From NCBI GenBank assembly GCA_030142905.1, contig JASJOG010000065.1, forward strand, positions 457,501-521,500: a stretch of 64,000 bases of DNA. The letters are read 5' to 3'. Both the position numbers and the translations under genes were made by a program. The stretch comes from Heliopora coerulea (lineage: Eukaryota; Cnidaria; Anthozoa; Scleralcyonacea; Helioporidae). Of the stretch, positions 31,765 to 46,700 are shown in pieces (the first letter of the stretch is position 1; the number at the start of each line of letters is the position of its first letter). The notes below the pieces were generated by a model. It saw nothing but the letters and a program-made list of their open reading frames with translations. It searched no databases and had not been told where the DNA came from.

Positions 31765-34700
31765 GTGAGTGATGATTTTGTCTTTGCCAGACATAAATAC
31801 ATTAGAACCTAAGACCATCTTTTTGTATCAAGGTATGCCGTTGGAATATTTGCTTGTGGGTACTCGAAACTGTTAGTATACCATGAGCTAACATTCCCAG
31901 AATTGCGTGTTGTTTGCCGACATTTGTATTCCACGACTTTAGCCATTGTAATATAATAAGGACCGGATAAGGTTAGATATAATGTGATGAGATTTGTACT
32001 GGACTCCAGTGATCTTTTTGTAAGGCGAAAATTTATATTACAGTGTACAAAACATTTACGGGCGATTTCTATCCGAACGTTTCGCGATCCAGTGGAACTA
32101 GACGGTAGTGAACCTGATAAACAAATTCCTATGATCTCTGAACAATGTGAATGACGTGAGGACTGTTATTAGTCTCCCTTAATTTTGCTAGAGAAGCTAT
32201 TCACCTTCTGTGTGACAGGAAGTTCGACGTTGAATGGCGTTGATGTAAACAAATTGCTAGTGCTTATGTCAATACTGTGAACCCAACAAATATTTAAATT
32301 TTTCAGTAAGAAGGTATGTTTAAAGGTCAAGTGGTCAAAACGCTTTAATCGATATCATCCAACATCATCTAGTGTTGACTGAATGTTGATCTTCAACATT
32401 TCTTGTGAAAGCATGTTGAAGCTTTCGTCGGACAATGACCATGCTGAATGCTGTAGGAAGGAAAAGGAATAGAATGCTCTCTGTAAAAAGTCACAATTTA
32501 TTGAAAAACGTAAAAACATAAACTGTTGCTTTAACGTGCGGCCACACGTTGCGTCATTTGTCAGGAACAACTGTTGACCGGTGTTAAAGCATGTGTCGTG
32601 GTCTTCTCCAGTTTACCATCTGTAAATAGCGCATTTATTCGAAGAAGGACGCTAATGCATACTTAAGTAGTTGGGTGTAAACAGTGGTTATGTCAGCTAT
32701 TTACAAAGTATGCCGTTTGATGACATGGAAATTTAGACTACCTGCTAAGAAATTCCCACAAGGAACTTTCGTGACCAGTCCAAGGAACGATTATGATTGT
32801 CAAACAAAGATAAGAAATAACAAAGATAAGGCATGCATGTCTGTTACGTATATAATCATCAGTCATGGTTTTACCAATGAGTTTCTTGGTATTGCATGTT
32901 TGTCTAAATTGTAGCAACAAACAGTTACACTTAGTCTGATTAGCTGAAGTCTTGAAAAATAATTTGAGTGATGGCAATGTACAGGCTTCAATTGAAATTA
33001 GGAAACAGTCTGTAAATTTTCCTATATTGTATGATCATTACAGTGCTTTAAAAACTTCCTGATTTCACTTCCTTTCCTAGTTATTTCTTAAGGGATTGAC
33101 AGTACTATCCCCCTGTGAAAAAAAAAAAAAAAGGGAGTGCCATCTCTTTGCATTCCAAGTTTAAACTTTGATGATGGGTTAAGCTTGAGAAAAGATTTGA
33201 AGGGTTGTATAACACTTTGTAAGATTAACAGTACTGCAAATAATTATTAGCGTTGCTGTACAGTAGGTGCTATAGACATAAAAAAATGAGAGACTGTCTT
33301 ACTCAATTTCCAGCATATACTTGTACAACAATTAATGTTGATATTACACGCATTATTCCCAAAATGTCTACTCTTGAAAAACATTGAAAGTTTAAATCCT
33401 TGATAAGAGCCTATGAGAATCAGTGCTGATAAATGATATTGATGACCTTAGTAATACTGACTAACAAATTGAAAATCTAATCATTATTATGGTTTATATT
33501 GTGCCAGCAAGGTTAGTTGGCTTTGGAAATTGTGAATTAGAAAATTCAAGCAAGGCCATGCAGAAAGCAGTGCTCCCAAGGTATTTAAGGGCCTTAAAAA
33601 TAATTTATTAGGCCATATAATGACATTTTAATTGTGGAATACTTTATGCTTTAGTCAGCTAACAAATAGGAATTGCACAGTGTCAATGTGTACTGGCATT
33701 AAAATTAACATGCATTAATTTTAGTAGTACATGCTGTACCTGTTGTCTCATCTTTTGCTGCCTGTCACAGCCATAACCAGGCATTAGATAGGTGGGTATC
33801 CAGCCTTCATCTACAGGGTTCTTTTCTACACTGGTTGGAACAAGTTGAATTTGACCAGCAATAACATCTAATGACCAGCACAAATCTACCTCTGACAGGT
33901 ATCTCACGCAGTTACACTTTTTGTGCTGACAGTGAGACTCCTGACTGCTAGCAATACAGGAGCCACGGAGGGGGAGGGGCTGGGGGGCTTTAGCCCCCCC
34001 CCTTTTTATCCTAAGAAAAATAATTTAATCTTCAGAAAATGGAATTCGCCACCAAAAAAACCCTAAATGTTAATGGATTGCATGTATAAACTGCTAATTT
34101 TAAAATGTAGTCTAAAGCATCACAAAAATTTGAACAATCCCAAACCAATGGTGGTCAAAACCATTGTGGCCCTCCAACCTATTTGAAACTGCAAAAAGTG
34201 CCCTTTTCAAGCATGAAAAGTGCCCCTATTAAAAAGAAATGCCTTTTTGTAACAAAGTGTAACGCATCAGTTTATGCCCTCTTATTTGGATCTACAGATT
34301 AAAAGATACATAAGAATATGAAAAAACAAAACACATTGAACAACATCAGTTTCAGTCTGTTAGTCTAGCCAAGAAACTAGAGCTTTTCCTGTTGCATCAT
34401 GTGTCCAAGAATCCCGACTTAGCATCACAAATTAATCAAATGGTAGAATCAGTAAAGCCAGTGACATTGCACAAAGACATTTAAGTTGACGATTTTCAGC
34501 TTTACTAAAATACAAATTTTGGTTTGTGCTGAGAACCATACATATTGCATTTGCATTTAATTATTTTGTATTATATACCACATTTATACTTGTTATATTT
34601 CATGATTTGTTTATCAAACTGAATATTATGATGGTTGTGATAATAATTGTTTGTTAATTAAAACATCTCTTAAAATGCAAGAAGTATTGTTTTAGTACTT

Positions 34701-37700
34701 TAGCAATTTTATTTACGTGACTGTATGCCTCTTGACTCCCCAAAAATTTTCATGTGAATTGAAAGACATCTGTTCATACCCTTTAGCCCCCCCTCTTAAA
34801 AAGCTGCTCCACGGCCCCAGCAGTATTAACTTGTTATCTACTTAGAAAAGAAAGCAATAGTTTGAATGAAACAATCAATTTAGGCCAGGACAAACCCTAT
34901 ATGTATGACCACTTTTGAAATGTTAAATTGTTGGACAACAACTTAATGCAGATAACTGTTCACATGAAAAATGGCCATATAAAAACCTTGCTTTTTAAAA
35001 GTGATAATCTAGTGAATGCCTGCTTGGCTAAAAGCCTGATTGCAAAGCTGTTGTGGCCAGTGCTAGATTAACATAGCAGGGGATGTGGCATATGCTGCAG
35101 GCCCTATACTTTTGAAGGACCAACAACTTTGAGCAAAAAGAATTCCTGCATGAACTTTTTTCTTCTAAACTAAAAAAACAATGCATGCATATTATTTGTG
35201 TTCATGTTGAGACAAAATACATATCTTATTTATGTTTCTTTGTGGTGATGCTAGGGGTAAGGGCCTCACACCCTAGGTTTGCCATAGGCTTCTTGCTTGC
35301 TTAATCTGGCTCTGGTTGACAAAATACATAATCTGGAAAAGTTGTCCTTTAGTAACATGATGTAAATACAAGTTAATCAAATTAAGTTGGATATTACAAA
35401 TTAAAAAGGTTATTGTATAAGCTGTCATCAGTCAACAACATCATCAGAGTCAAAATCAGACAAACAAAAATTTCATTTGATTAACTTATATCTGCTTGTA
35501 CATAATGTTTTAGTAAGTTTAAGAGTAAATTCAAATTGTGTTGATATGAAATGGTACATTTTGGATCATTTATACTTTATATACATTGAGCATTCATATT
35601 AATTTAGCTTATACATGTTTTATTATTTAGAAAAAGTCAGTTGGGATAGAACTGATCACCTTAGTTGAGAAGAACTTAGACTTGGTTGAGAAAGATTACT
35701 TTGGATTGCAATTCACTGATACCCTGCAAGTTTCTGTGAGTATTTTGTAAAGCAAACAGTTTTGATAGAATACATGCAGTTGCTGAGAGTATTTCAGGAC
35801 TATTGAATAACATCCCCACTTGCATTTGTCTTTTGTATTGTAAGATAACATATATTAAGCAGTTTTGTCATTAACTGCTTAACAGTTAAGTGATTTCTCA
35901 CTGTGGACATCATTATAATTGAACATAGATTTACAAGCAAATGTTTGAATTTGGAACTCTTTTTAAATCAGTTCAAAGTTAAATGAGTGCTAAAACCAAG
36001 GCTTGAATTAATAAGAAAATCTTACATGCACAGCATGCACCTAATTTTTTTAACTACCTGCACCACCAATTATGTGCACAGACATGTTCAAAAAAATTCT
36101 CAAAACACAATTTCACTTCTTTTCAATAATGATTTGGTTTACTTGAAGTTTTCAAGTGAGACTCCTCAGAACGCAGGCTCACTTGATGATTATGGCAAAA
36201 GGACGGGAGTAAGATTGCACAGTGGATTAAGAATCATTCATGATTGAATTATTAGCTAAATAATATTGATATGCTATTTGCTACAAACTACTACTATGCC
36301 CCATGTCCAATCGTTACTCTGAAGCTAAGGTAATGATGCTGATTATGAGGTGCAGCCCTTGCAGTCAATGTGTGAAAATTTCTACGTGCATGCAGTGCGT
36401 GTAAGTGACAAAAGTTACATACACATCTCGAATTTTACGTGCATTCATACACATGTGCATGCGGTATTTCGAGCCTTGTAAAACTGACATGTACTGTATA
36501 CTTTGAAGCTTCAAGTGACCCTTATTAACACTTTAGGGGGTTCTTTAAATGAAAATATGTATTACAGATATTATCCAAAAAATTATTATAGATGTTATAT
36601 TTTAGGGAAAATATTTAATATAAACATGTACCCTGTATAGTAATTCAAAATTTATTGTACTCTTTGGTGGATGGTTGGTATCTGTGTGTTTTTTAAGCTG
36701 TCTTATTTAGAAAACAAATCTACTTTGATGTGTTGTACATATAACATGTCTTGTACAGTAACTGACATTATGCAAGCACATTTTGAGAATTACATCTTTT
36801 GATATGCTTATTACAGTACATAAGATATTTTTTTAAAGGAGCCTTGAAGGAGTTGGGGATAGTTTTTAGTTTTTTAGATTGTATATTGTACAATAGTTGA
36901 CAGGTTACTAAATTATTTTGGATGATTGATTTATTGTAATGCACTGTATGTGTAGAACTGCAGAATAAATCTAGATAAAAAAAATAGTGCAACATTCATT
37001 AAAAATTTACCTACAAATTATATTTATAGATTATCATGAAAAGTTTCTGTTCATGTATATATCTGAGAATGATTCTAAAATAGAATTGAAACACTGCACA
37101 TCTTCTGATAGAGTATATAAGCATTCCATCATGATTATTAAATACATGTAACAGCGTTATGTATGCAATGTGTTTGTAATGGAGTTGGAATTCCAGAACT
37201 GTTTACATGTTTATAACTTGACAATTCTCAATCACAGCAGCTCACAATTACCATAATTATTGTAATCTCCTGGAACTGGAATGAATTTATTATGATTGCA
37301 ATTGACTATTTATATAGCAATAACTGTTGGCATTTCAGTCAATACGACCTTCAATAACAATCTCAATTGTGACAATTTTAAACAGTAATCAGGGTTCAAA
37401 TTAGAAATCTGAAGTGCATTTGCAAAATTGTTCATTTAAGCATATTTATTGCTGAAGGGCACTTGTAAATGTTGCTTTCAAAAGCAGTAAGCCTTGTATG
37501 TACTTGACAGAATTCACTCTTAATTTGAAAGAACTTAAATGAATGTCAAAATGGTAAAAACAAAGGTTGGAGTTTTGCACTCCCACTTCTGAAGTTCTAA
37601 GTTTGATGACATGAAATATGCCTATAGCTAATCACATCTAACTGATCTCATGGTTTGAATTCCAGTCATGTCTAATGGATTTCATGGTCTTGATTTCAAA

Positions 37701-40700
37701 CCAGATAATATGAAAAAGAAAAAGTGCAGGCTGTAAGAATGTTGGTAGGGATTTGCTGAATTGCTGAAATTGTTTAATGTTGAACCAACTTAGCAGGCAG
37801 TTGTAGACAATTGATGAACAAGATGCACATTAAGAAAAACATCCATTTGCAAATTAACTGATTGTGTATTTGCAAAATGTAAATTTGCATTTGCAAACTG
37901 TGAATTGAGAACTGCTAATTTGAACTCTGGTAATGAAGCCAGTATTTTTGATAGAGGGCCTAAAGCTAGCTGAAATGGCCCAACAACAGATTAAACCAGC
38001 TAGAAGTCTGGTTATTGCAGCTACAGTGACTTGGGTTGTATGGTTTGGTCACATTTTCTATGTACAACATGCAGTGTGATACCCTGCAGAGATATTAGAA
38101 CTTATAACATAAATATCAATGTCAATATGCCATTAACTGGCAGGTTTATTCAGTGTGACTTGTTTGACAGTGTACATGTAAAATTAACTTTACAGGTACA
38201 GGTAGGTCATGCCATGCAGTTCAGGTAATTTATAAATAATACTTTCTTTATTTCTATTTTTAAAGCACTGGTTGGAACCACTGAAGAAGATAAAGAAACA
38301 AGCTGCTAGTATGCTTAAGCTTTTCTTGTTGTCAGGCTTTGTCACACTTGGATGAGAATTTAAAGCATGTCAGCAATAGCCTGTCTCATGAACTTCTTCA
38401 AGTGTGCTATGAAGTACTGAAGGTTAAAATGATAGTTGTGATTGATATCATGGAAAAAAAGCTTGAAAAAATACAGTTGCACATCAGTTAAATGCAGGAA
38501 CTAGATGAGAGCACTTAATTACTGAAATATAGATCATACCAGTACTCCTAAATGGCAACCAATTTATTCTTTCACATGCATATTAATTTGCCCTTATACA
38601 TGTAACTTCACTTTGGAGTAAAATTCTTTTTGAATTTTTTATATCATAAGCAGGTAACAAGGGCCAGTTAACATTCACACTAAAGAATAAATCAAATACC
38701 ATTTTGGAATAATCAATTTAAACATGAATTTTTTTGGTTTTAGAAATGAGGAGAGTTGAACTCTAGTAAATCAGCAATATTCTGGGTCTGCGTTTAAGAT
38801 ATTGTGTGCGATTGTATCCCTTGTATGATAAAGCCTGTGTTACTGTTAGTTGTGTTTGTTTTGATTTAATTTAATTTTGTAGACTTTTTTATCAATATAT
38901 TTTCATTGCTTTTGTGTTTTTTTAGTTGGTCCACCTTACACTTTTTACTTCCATGTGAAGTTTTATGCTCCAGAACCTCATAATTTGAATGAGGAGTTAA
39001 CAAGGTTTGCCAGTTTTTTCCTGTGGTTTGAGGATTTGGGGAAATCTCTGATAAGGACACTACAACTGAAATTTGCAAAACAACCTGCATTGCTAAAATA
39101 AAGTGTGGTTTTTCTGATTACATCTTCATCTGTGAAACCACTTTCAGCCTTTGTAGTAAATGGAGCAATTTTGAAGTTGAAAACTATCTCCTTAACCCTT
39201 TCCAGACTAATGATGAGTATTGTACTGTACTATTTTACTCTTGCTACAGTAGTCCCATCTTATTTTACTCTGGCCATGGTCAAGGGCAGGGGCAGATTTA
39301 GGTGGGGGTGCATCAGATACATGCCTCCCTTTGTGATTAGTTGTCAAGTGACATTTTGCTTGGTTACAAAAAAAACCATTAAACATGTCAACTACCAGGA
39401 AGCTTAATAATTATTTTCAAAGGGAATTGGAACAAACAGTGAAGAAAAGAAAGGGTATTAAGAAGAAATTTGGATTCAAAAAACAGCAGAAACAACAGTA
39501 ACATAAATATTATTCCACTAAAGTGCAACATAATGGTATGAATTTGTGAAAAAAATTTGCACCCCCCTTACTCAAAAAATCTGGATCTGCCCCTGGAAGG
39601 AGACGTGGTAGCGAAAGTTTTAAGATTTTGATTTTCTTTAACTTGTTACCTTTTGATAGTGATGAAAAATTTCTGTTTCATAATACTTACGTTGTTGTAT
39701 GTTAGATATCATTTCTTCCTGCAACTTAAGCAAGACATCCTGAAAAAGAGGTAATGCCATTATCTTGTTGTGCTCCCCTGTCTATAAAATTCAGAAAGAA
39801 TTATTATCAAATGTTATTTCTTCTCCTGGGATTTCTAGATTGCAAGTCCCTTTGAAAAAGGTGGTGGAATTGGCAGCATACAGCTTACAGTGTAAGTGTG
39901 GATTTGCAGTTACATGTAATCTGGTTAGTTCCTTGCCATTTGCTCTAGAGTGAGTGATCTCTTGAGCTTAACATCACTGAGGTAAACAAAACGTACTCAT
40001 CGCACGAAAGTGATTAAGTAAGCTAGTTACGATAGCCATATTATTTTGTGTTAGAAAGCCAAAAGGTTGAAAAACTGCTGAAACAAAAACGAAAAAAAAA
40101 ATCAGGATTTTCTACAGTATTATTAGTTTCGGCATGGTTTAATGAAGCATTTCGAGTTGGAAATTAGCAGTAGTAAAATTATATTTGTTGAACGACGTTT
40201 CGATATCGTGATATCATTTTCAAGTTCAAATTTTAAATGTTTACAAGTTAGGGATTATATTATATACAATAGGAGTTGTGACATAATACGATAGGTGTGA
40301 CAAAACAGGTGGGAAACAAATAAAGCGAATAAATTATCATCGTGTTAAGTACAGAGACAAAGTTGCCTGCTTGTTTCCCACCTGTTTTGTCACATACCTA
40401 TCGTATTATGTCACAACTCCTCTTGTATACATAATCCCTAACTTGTAAACATTTGCCATTTGAACTTGAAAATGATATCGAAACGTCATTCGACAAATAT
40501 AATTTTACTATCGCTAATTTTCATTTCGAAACGTCTTACAAAGAATTTAATGAATGAGCATTCTTTATTTTTTATCTGTTTTTTTATTATTATTTTGATA
40601 TTTGTTTTTACTAGTACTAATTGTAATGTATATATATTATTACTCGTTCCAGCTGAACTTGGGGATTATGATCCAGAATTGCATGATCCAGACTATGTCA

Positions 40701-43700
40701 GTGACTTTAAGTTTATCCCAGAGCAGGTACAGTTAGTAATATGAGCGTCTGAAGTTGGGGTAGCAGGAGGAACAATTGCTACTCTAGTATTCTCAAAAGA
40801 AGGGCATCGTCCCCCATTATTTGTTTCGTATTCGGCTCAAATACACTTGTTTTTTGGATATGAGATGTGAATCAGTCTGTACATGTATAATGACTGTTGT
40901 AATGTAAATTCAACCAAGACTTTTTTTATACATTATTTTGTAACATGAGGCATTCCTGGGTTTCGGTCTTCCTCTGCATAGTATATTGTCTCATTTGGAT
41001 GTCGATTTGAGGTTATTCGTCGTCAAACTGACGTTGATTTGACTATGTATGAGATTAAAGAATAAAACGAACAGTTCCAAAGGCTCCATGTGTCTTCCAT
41101 TTCTAGCGACACATTTTGGTCAAACTGTGGGCTGCAGTTTGCATTCTAGCTGAACTATGTTGTAAGTCTATTTATACAGTATATTGTCCACCTCCCCCAT
41201 ATTTACTAAGGCTCCATAAAGACTAGTCCCACTCGAAATGACCTAGGTATGCCACTGTATGACAAGTTTCGACTTGTCTTTCATTTGGTCACCAATTTCT
41301 ATCAGCCTAGATTAACTTGCCGAACGTTTGAGCGTGTTCAAAGTTCAATGTCAAATTTGGAAGGTTTCTTTCGACTTGCATTGATGTGTGATCTCCTTTG
41401 ACTGTAGCCTGAATGCAAAATACCGTCTTCCATTCGTTTGCCTAAGGATTTACCCTGCTACATCAATTTTGCATGGTGTTTTAACATTGAGTGTCGGCAT
41501 TAAATCGCAGTTCGTCAATTGTTAGTACATTGTACATTGGAAAGCAATGGGACTTAAAAACATTCAGTTCTGTAGACGATACTGAATGAATGTTAAGCTG
41601 GGAAAATGATAACAAACTTAAGACTGTGAGTTTTACTCTAAAGATTAAAGGGAATTTTCTTGCAAGCAAAGTAGCATAAAAATGTGAGATGAAAAGTAAG
41701 TTTTTGTTGTGTGTTCCGTGGACTGGTTCTTACCCATTGGAAACTGATACAAAGATTGGATTAGTTGGGTTTATGTACAGGCGTTAACAGCGATTTTATT
41801 TACTTGTAAATCCACAATGCTTCATTTGTGCGTATTTACCTCTCTCTCCTTTTACCATTTTCCTTGTCATTACCAAAACTTTATGCGGCATTTCGCATAG
41901 TAAAATGGTATTTCATATGTGAAAATGTTTCAATTTATTTTTTAAAAACTGAAATTTCGTATGTGAAATTAAATTTCATATGTGAGTCTTTCATTTTGCA
42001 TTTGAAAAACACATGTTTTAAACACCAGTGTTTAACCTGTGAAATTTTGAACGAGGTTATTTCACATGTAAATTAGGTATTTCACATGTGAAAACGTTCC
42101 TACGTTATATGTGAAATGAAAATTTCATGCAAGAAAATGTTCCTTATGTTTTTCCCTTGTGAAATAACATATTAAATTTTCGTATAGGTAGTGCTTCGGC
42201 TCTGTTTTTATTTATATCTGCTTCTCTTACACTGTGTTTTGTCATCATTTGCTTCTTTCAGACTACAGAACTTGAGAGAGAGATTAAACGAAAACATAAA
42301 CAGTTTGCGTAAGTTTCTGTCGAAATGTGTGACCTTACGGTCTCATCTTCATGTAAAACAAAGATCGAGAAACTTCCTTGTTAACTGCCAAGCAGGTCCT
42401 TCTTCAAATTACAAATATTGCAAATGTGTTGGAGCCAAACAGATATATAAGTCTCTATCTTCGCCTTCCACCTAATAAGGGGCTCGAATTAAGCGGTATC
42501 CCATTATCCCGCCGTTTGTAAATTTCCTTTCGGGTTAGTACGTCCCACATGCTAACTGTCCCGCCGCTACAGTGAGTTAATTTTAAACTAAAGTGTGAAA
42601 ATTTCATATGGCGATTTCTCGAATGATAACCCGTCATTCAACTGCGACCACTATGAAATGAGGTTGTCCCAAAGGCGATTACTCTTAGTCCTGGTTCATC
42701 TGACAAGCCATATATAATGTTTACGTAACTATTCGAATATTAAGCAAATTTGTCCGTAAGCCAGCGACAGCAATACGGACGTAAGCCCGATGATAATCTG
42801 GCCAATCACAGCCCGATCCCAAATGACGATGTGTTGACCGTGGTGTTGACAATCCACCACGTTTAAATTTCACTATAACCTTGTGTTCACTCACAGTAGA
42901 GAGCTTAAGCAGCAGGCGTTCTTGATTCACAGACGGCTTTTTCTTTCAATACAATTCATCGTCATTGTTTGGATGAAAAATTTGATTGAAAGAATAAACA
43001 TTAAATCTTCCGGTAGCCCTTCGTGGCTCAAGAAGCCGGTTGTAACTCTGTTGACTGGGTGCGCGAAGATCTCACAATGTCAATATGGAAGTACTTGTAC
43101 GGGATTGGAGGAGAGGAAATTCCCAGGAAATGTTGTATAGTATGGACGGGATGTTCGCAGCCTCTTTTGCGAATCGCTGATCGCGTTCATCGGTTTGGAA
43201 TCAACATTCAGAGAGCGGAAAGGGGCTAAATTCACTGTTTTTCTTTTACACAATCACAGTGAAAGATTTCAAACTGTTCCAAACTTGTCAATGATTGTAT
43301 AGGTCTATAAAACGATGTTGTTTGTGACGAACTTCAGTATATGAAAGAATTTCATCATTTTAGGAGTAAATCCTTTGACTAAGAGAGTTGCTTAAAAAGA
43401 GAGGACCGAGGCAAAACTAACAACTAGCAGCCCTAAGCGGTGAAAAGAAAGCTATATGCATTGAATCTAAGATAATAAAAAAGTCCTTGCAGCCAGACTG
43501 TAAATGGCAGATCCTATTGCGATGACCCTTCCATTTGTGTTTTTGTTATTTGCCCGTGAAAAGATCGTCTTCTGCATTTTGATCTCATTTGAAAAATACA
43601 TTTTAGAGGAGAAACAGTAACGTTTCAAGTTTGTCAATATCTCATCTCGTTCGTGGGATAGTCAGGCTTTTGAAACATGCAAAGTAGATCCCTAGTGACA

Positions 43701-46700
43701 CTATTTACTCCATACAGACTGGATAAAATTCGTAAAATTCGAAACATATATGAAAATAAGCCAAAGGAACTATTGAAACCGTGTGCTTATTTTAATCAGC
43801 AAAGTGTAGTTCACTAGACAACTTATATGGGTGTCTTGAAAGCCATTTGAAACAGACATCTTTAAATAATAAACTTTAATTTGTTTGTTTCTCAACGGCG
43901 AAACTGTGCTGTATGTTAAGGAACGTTCAGAAATGTTGCATCCGGAATCGAACCCTAACCATAAACGTGAAAGGCTCGTTTCCTAACACTAGGCCACGAG
44001 CTCCCCTAAATACCCCATTCACCGTTTTTATTACGATTAGCACTACTGCCAAAATTTTATGACGTACAGTAAATTACCTGCTTGTTCTTACGTTTTTGTA
44101 TGATCTTCCCTCTTCACAATAATTCTTTGCATATATTTGATATGGTTTACAGGGGTTTGAGTCCAGCCGAGTGTGAAGTTAACTTTCTAAAGATTATCAA
44201 GTCGTTGGAATACTATGGAATAGTTCAATATGAAGTTACGGTAAGTGCTATGAACTAGTAAATTATATTTCTTTTTCAAAATTTGGCAATCTCTATATCT
44301 TTGCAGTGAATAAGTTGAATAATTTTTTATATTTATTTATTCACCCATCCCATCCCATTCCATCCCATCCATCCTTTCATTCTTTTAAAGACGTTCTAGT
44401 AATTTTCCTAATTATTCTTTCAGGGGGACAGGAACCATACCAAGTACAGCCTTGGGCTTTCACCGAAGGGGATCACAGTAATCAAAGACAACGTACAGGT
44501 TGTAACGCATGCGTGGTAAGTTTGTTTAATGCTAACATGATTAGAGCAGTACCTGACGCATCAACTAATCAATTAATTGGGTTAATCAATGTTTTCTGGA
44601 AATCGATAACTATTCCAATAGCCATCAGATCATCGATACCAACTGTCAAGACATTTTGATCAGGCAACGCGGATTCAAATCTTGAGATGTTTATTCAATG
44701 ATCGGTAGAAATACGTAATAGTTTGGATACTTCGATTCAAGTACGCGAAGTGTACCGAAACTGGAGAAGTAAAAAACAAGAACGAGTTTTTCTTTCTTTT
44801 TTTTCCCCCTGTTGTGTAGCTTTTCGAAGATCAAGCTACATCCCGACTGTTTGGGTCGTAGTTAGTAAAAAACAAAAAGAAAAAAGAAAGAACGAGCAGT
44901 GCAAACTTCAGTTAACTTTTGGTGGGAAATCCTCCTTGTTTAGTAAACAGTTATTCACTGAAGTGGAGTAAAGTGTTTAGTAAACTCTAATCGTCGACGC
45001 TGAGGTGAATCATTGTTTTAGCATATACCTCGCCTAATTGTTTTCACATTTTTGTTTTTTAAATTTTTAAAACACTTTTACCGAATTCGGTCTGCTTGTC
45101 GCTCATTCATCATTTGTAAACAAAACATTTTGAACATATCCTGAGTGCATTAATTGCCAGAAAGTAAAAGAAATACATACAGTATTTTCGGATACTTAAT
45201 TGCCAAATTTTGTTGTTTTTATGGTATTGTACGGCACGGCAACTTCGTTTCTTTTTAAAAAAGTTCCTCATCTGTAACTTAAACAAAACTGGACGCCATC
45301 TTGGTTTGCTCAGATGCGAATAGTGCAAGGATATTCCGAGATAAAGGAACCAGTCAGATTGCGCAAAAAATACTATTCACTTGCGAGGTATATGCTAAAT
45401 ATTCCTATCCATACAAATGTGTTAACAAATCAAAGCTCGCATACGATACATGTCGTTTTTTATGTGTAATGCAACGTGTAGTACAAAACAGTACAGGCGA
45501 AGCCGGAGGGATGTCTATAATGGTAAATGATTCCAATCAAAGTTTACATAGATGGTAGCACTTACAACATTACACCACCATGTTTGGACGTCTCTTGAAC
45601 TAAAGGCTGCTAAGGGTCAAACAAGGTGCTTCTGTTCGTGTTGGTGAAAAACACGTTTAACAAAAACAATATGGGTATTACACACTAAAAAATTGCTTTT
45701 GATTGTTTGAGAAACTGACCGAAATCATGATATGTCCTTATAGTTGTTTAAAACCTGAAATACGGAGATTGTTTTCGCAAGTGAAAAAATTCACTTTGGT
45801 GTTGCAAAAGTTTGGAACACTAACCAAAAGCTCTGGTGGCACATTAAAACTTGTTTATTTAATGGGTATTGATGATAGGCTGTGTGTCGAAGTCTCAAAG
45901 GTGCCATCCATTCGCTAGCCGTAAGGTTAACCCACTTGTAGTAAGGTCACATATAAAGACCATTCTACACACGATAACTTATTCATTTGTATTTTCTCTT
46001 CTCACCAAATCTTTAGGCCCAGAATAACCAGTATAGCATTCAGAAGAAACCATTTTAACATCGCTGTTCAAGACAAAGAGGTTTGTGTTAGTGTTTTAAA
46101 GATTAGATTAATTTCCTGTCGTTGCAGGGCTCTCTATCTCGTTTCACCAAGTGGTTGAAAATGATAGCATCTACTCCTTTTTTTATTGTGTCTAGGTTTT
46201 AAATTTTTGTAGGTCATTAGTTTTATTTCTGTATCCTATCTCGCTTACTTCAGTCTTACGAAATTTACCAAGAAAAGATTCCCTCCAGTTTGAACATCTG
46301 TCTTTGTCGTTTTAAAACACTTCTAGGACCCTACATTATTTCGTCTAGCTGAATTCATAATCTCCAATTAGACTTGTCGAAGTTTGTAGCTGTTGTTGTT
46401 GTTGTTTTGACATTGCTCAGACGAATGCTCCCCTTTATTTGAAAATCCTTCTTTTAACTATTTGGCCTTGTCGTTCAACAAATTAATATTTCAGGCACCT
46501 TCATTGTCCGAAACATTCACGTATACACTCTCGTCCGCAAGGGCCAGCAAGCAGCTTTGGAAGGCAGCAGTTGAGTACCACGCTTTCTTTCGGTACGTTT
46601 GATAAATTAGAAATGCCGTTTGAGAATTAGACATAGTCACCGGACATCAGATACGGAACAGTTCCGTTCAGTATATTTTATTTTGTTTATTATTTAATCT

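Noticed and set aside
32070..32110. Hammerhead-like words on the minus strand (CACTGGATCGCGAAACG)
   Set aside because: There is no room for stem II between the boxes, so the core cannot form.
38303..38354. Read-through of FERM exon 3 ([17 protein letters not shown] then stop)
   Set aside because: It would truncate the protein and breaks homology; the next exon fits only if exon 3 ends at 38302.
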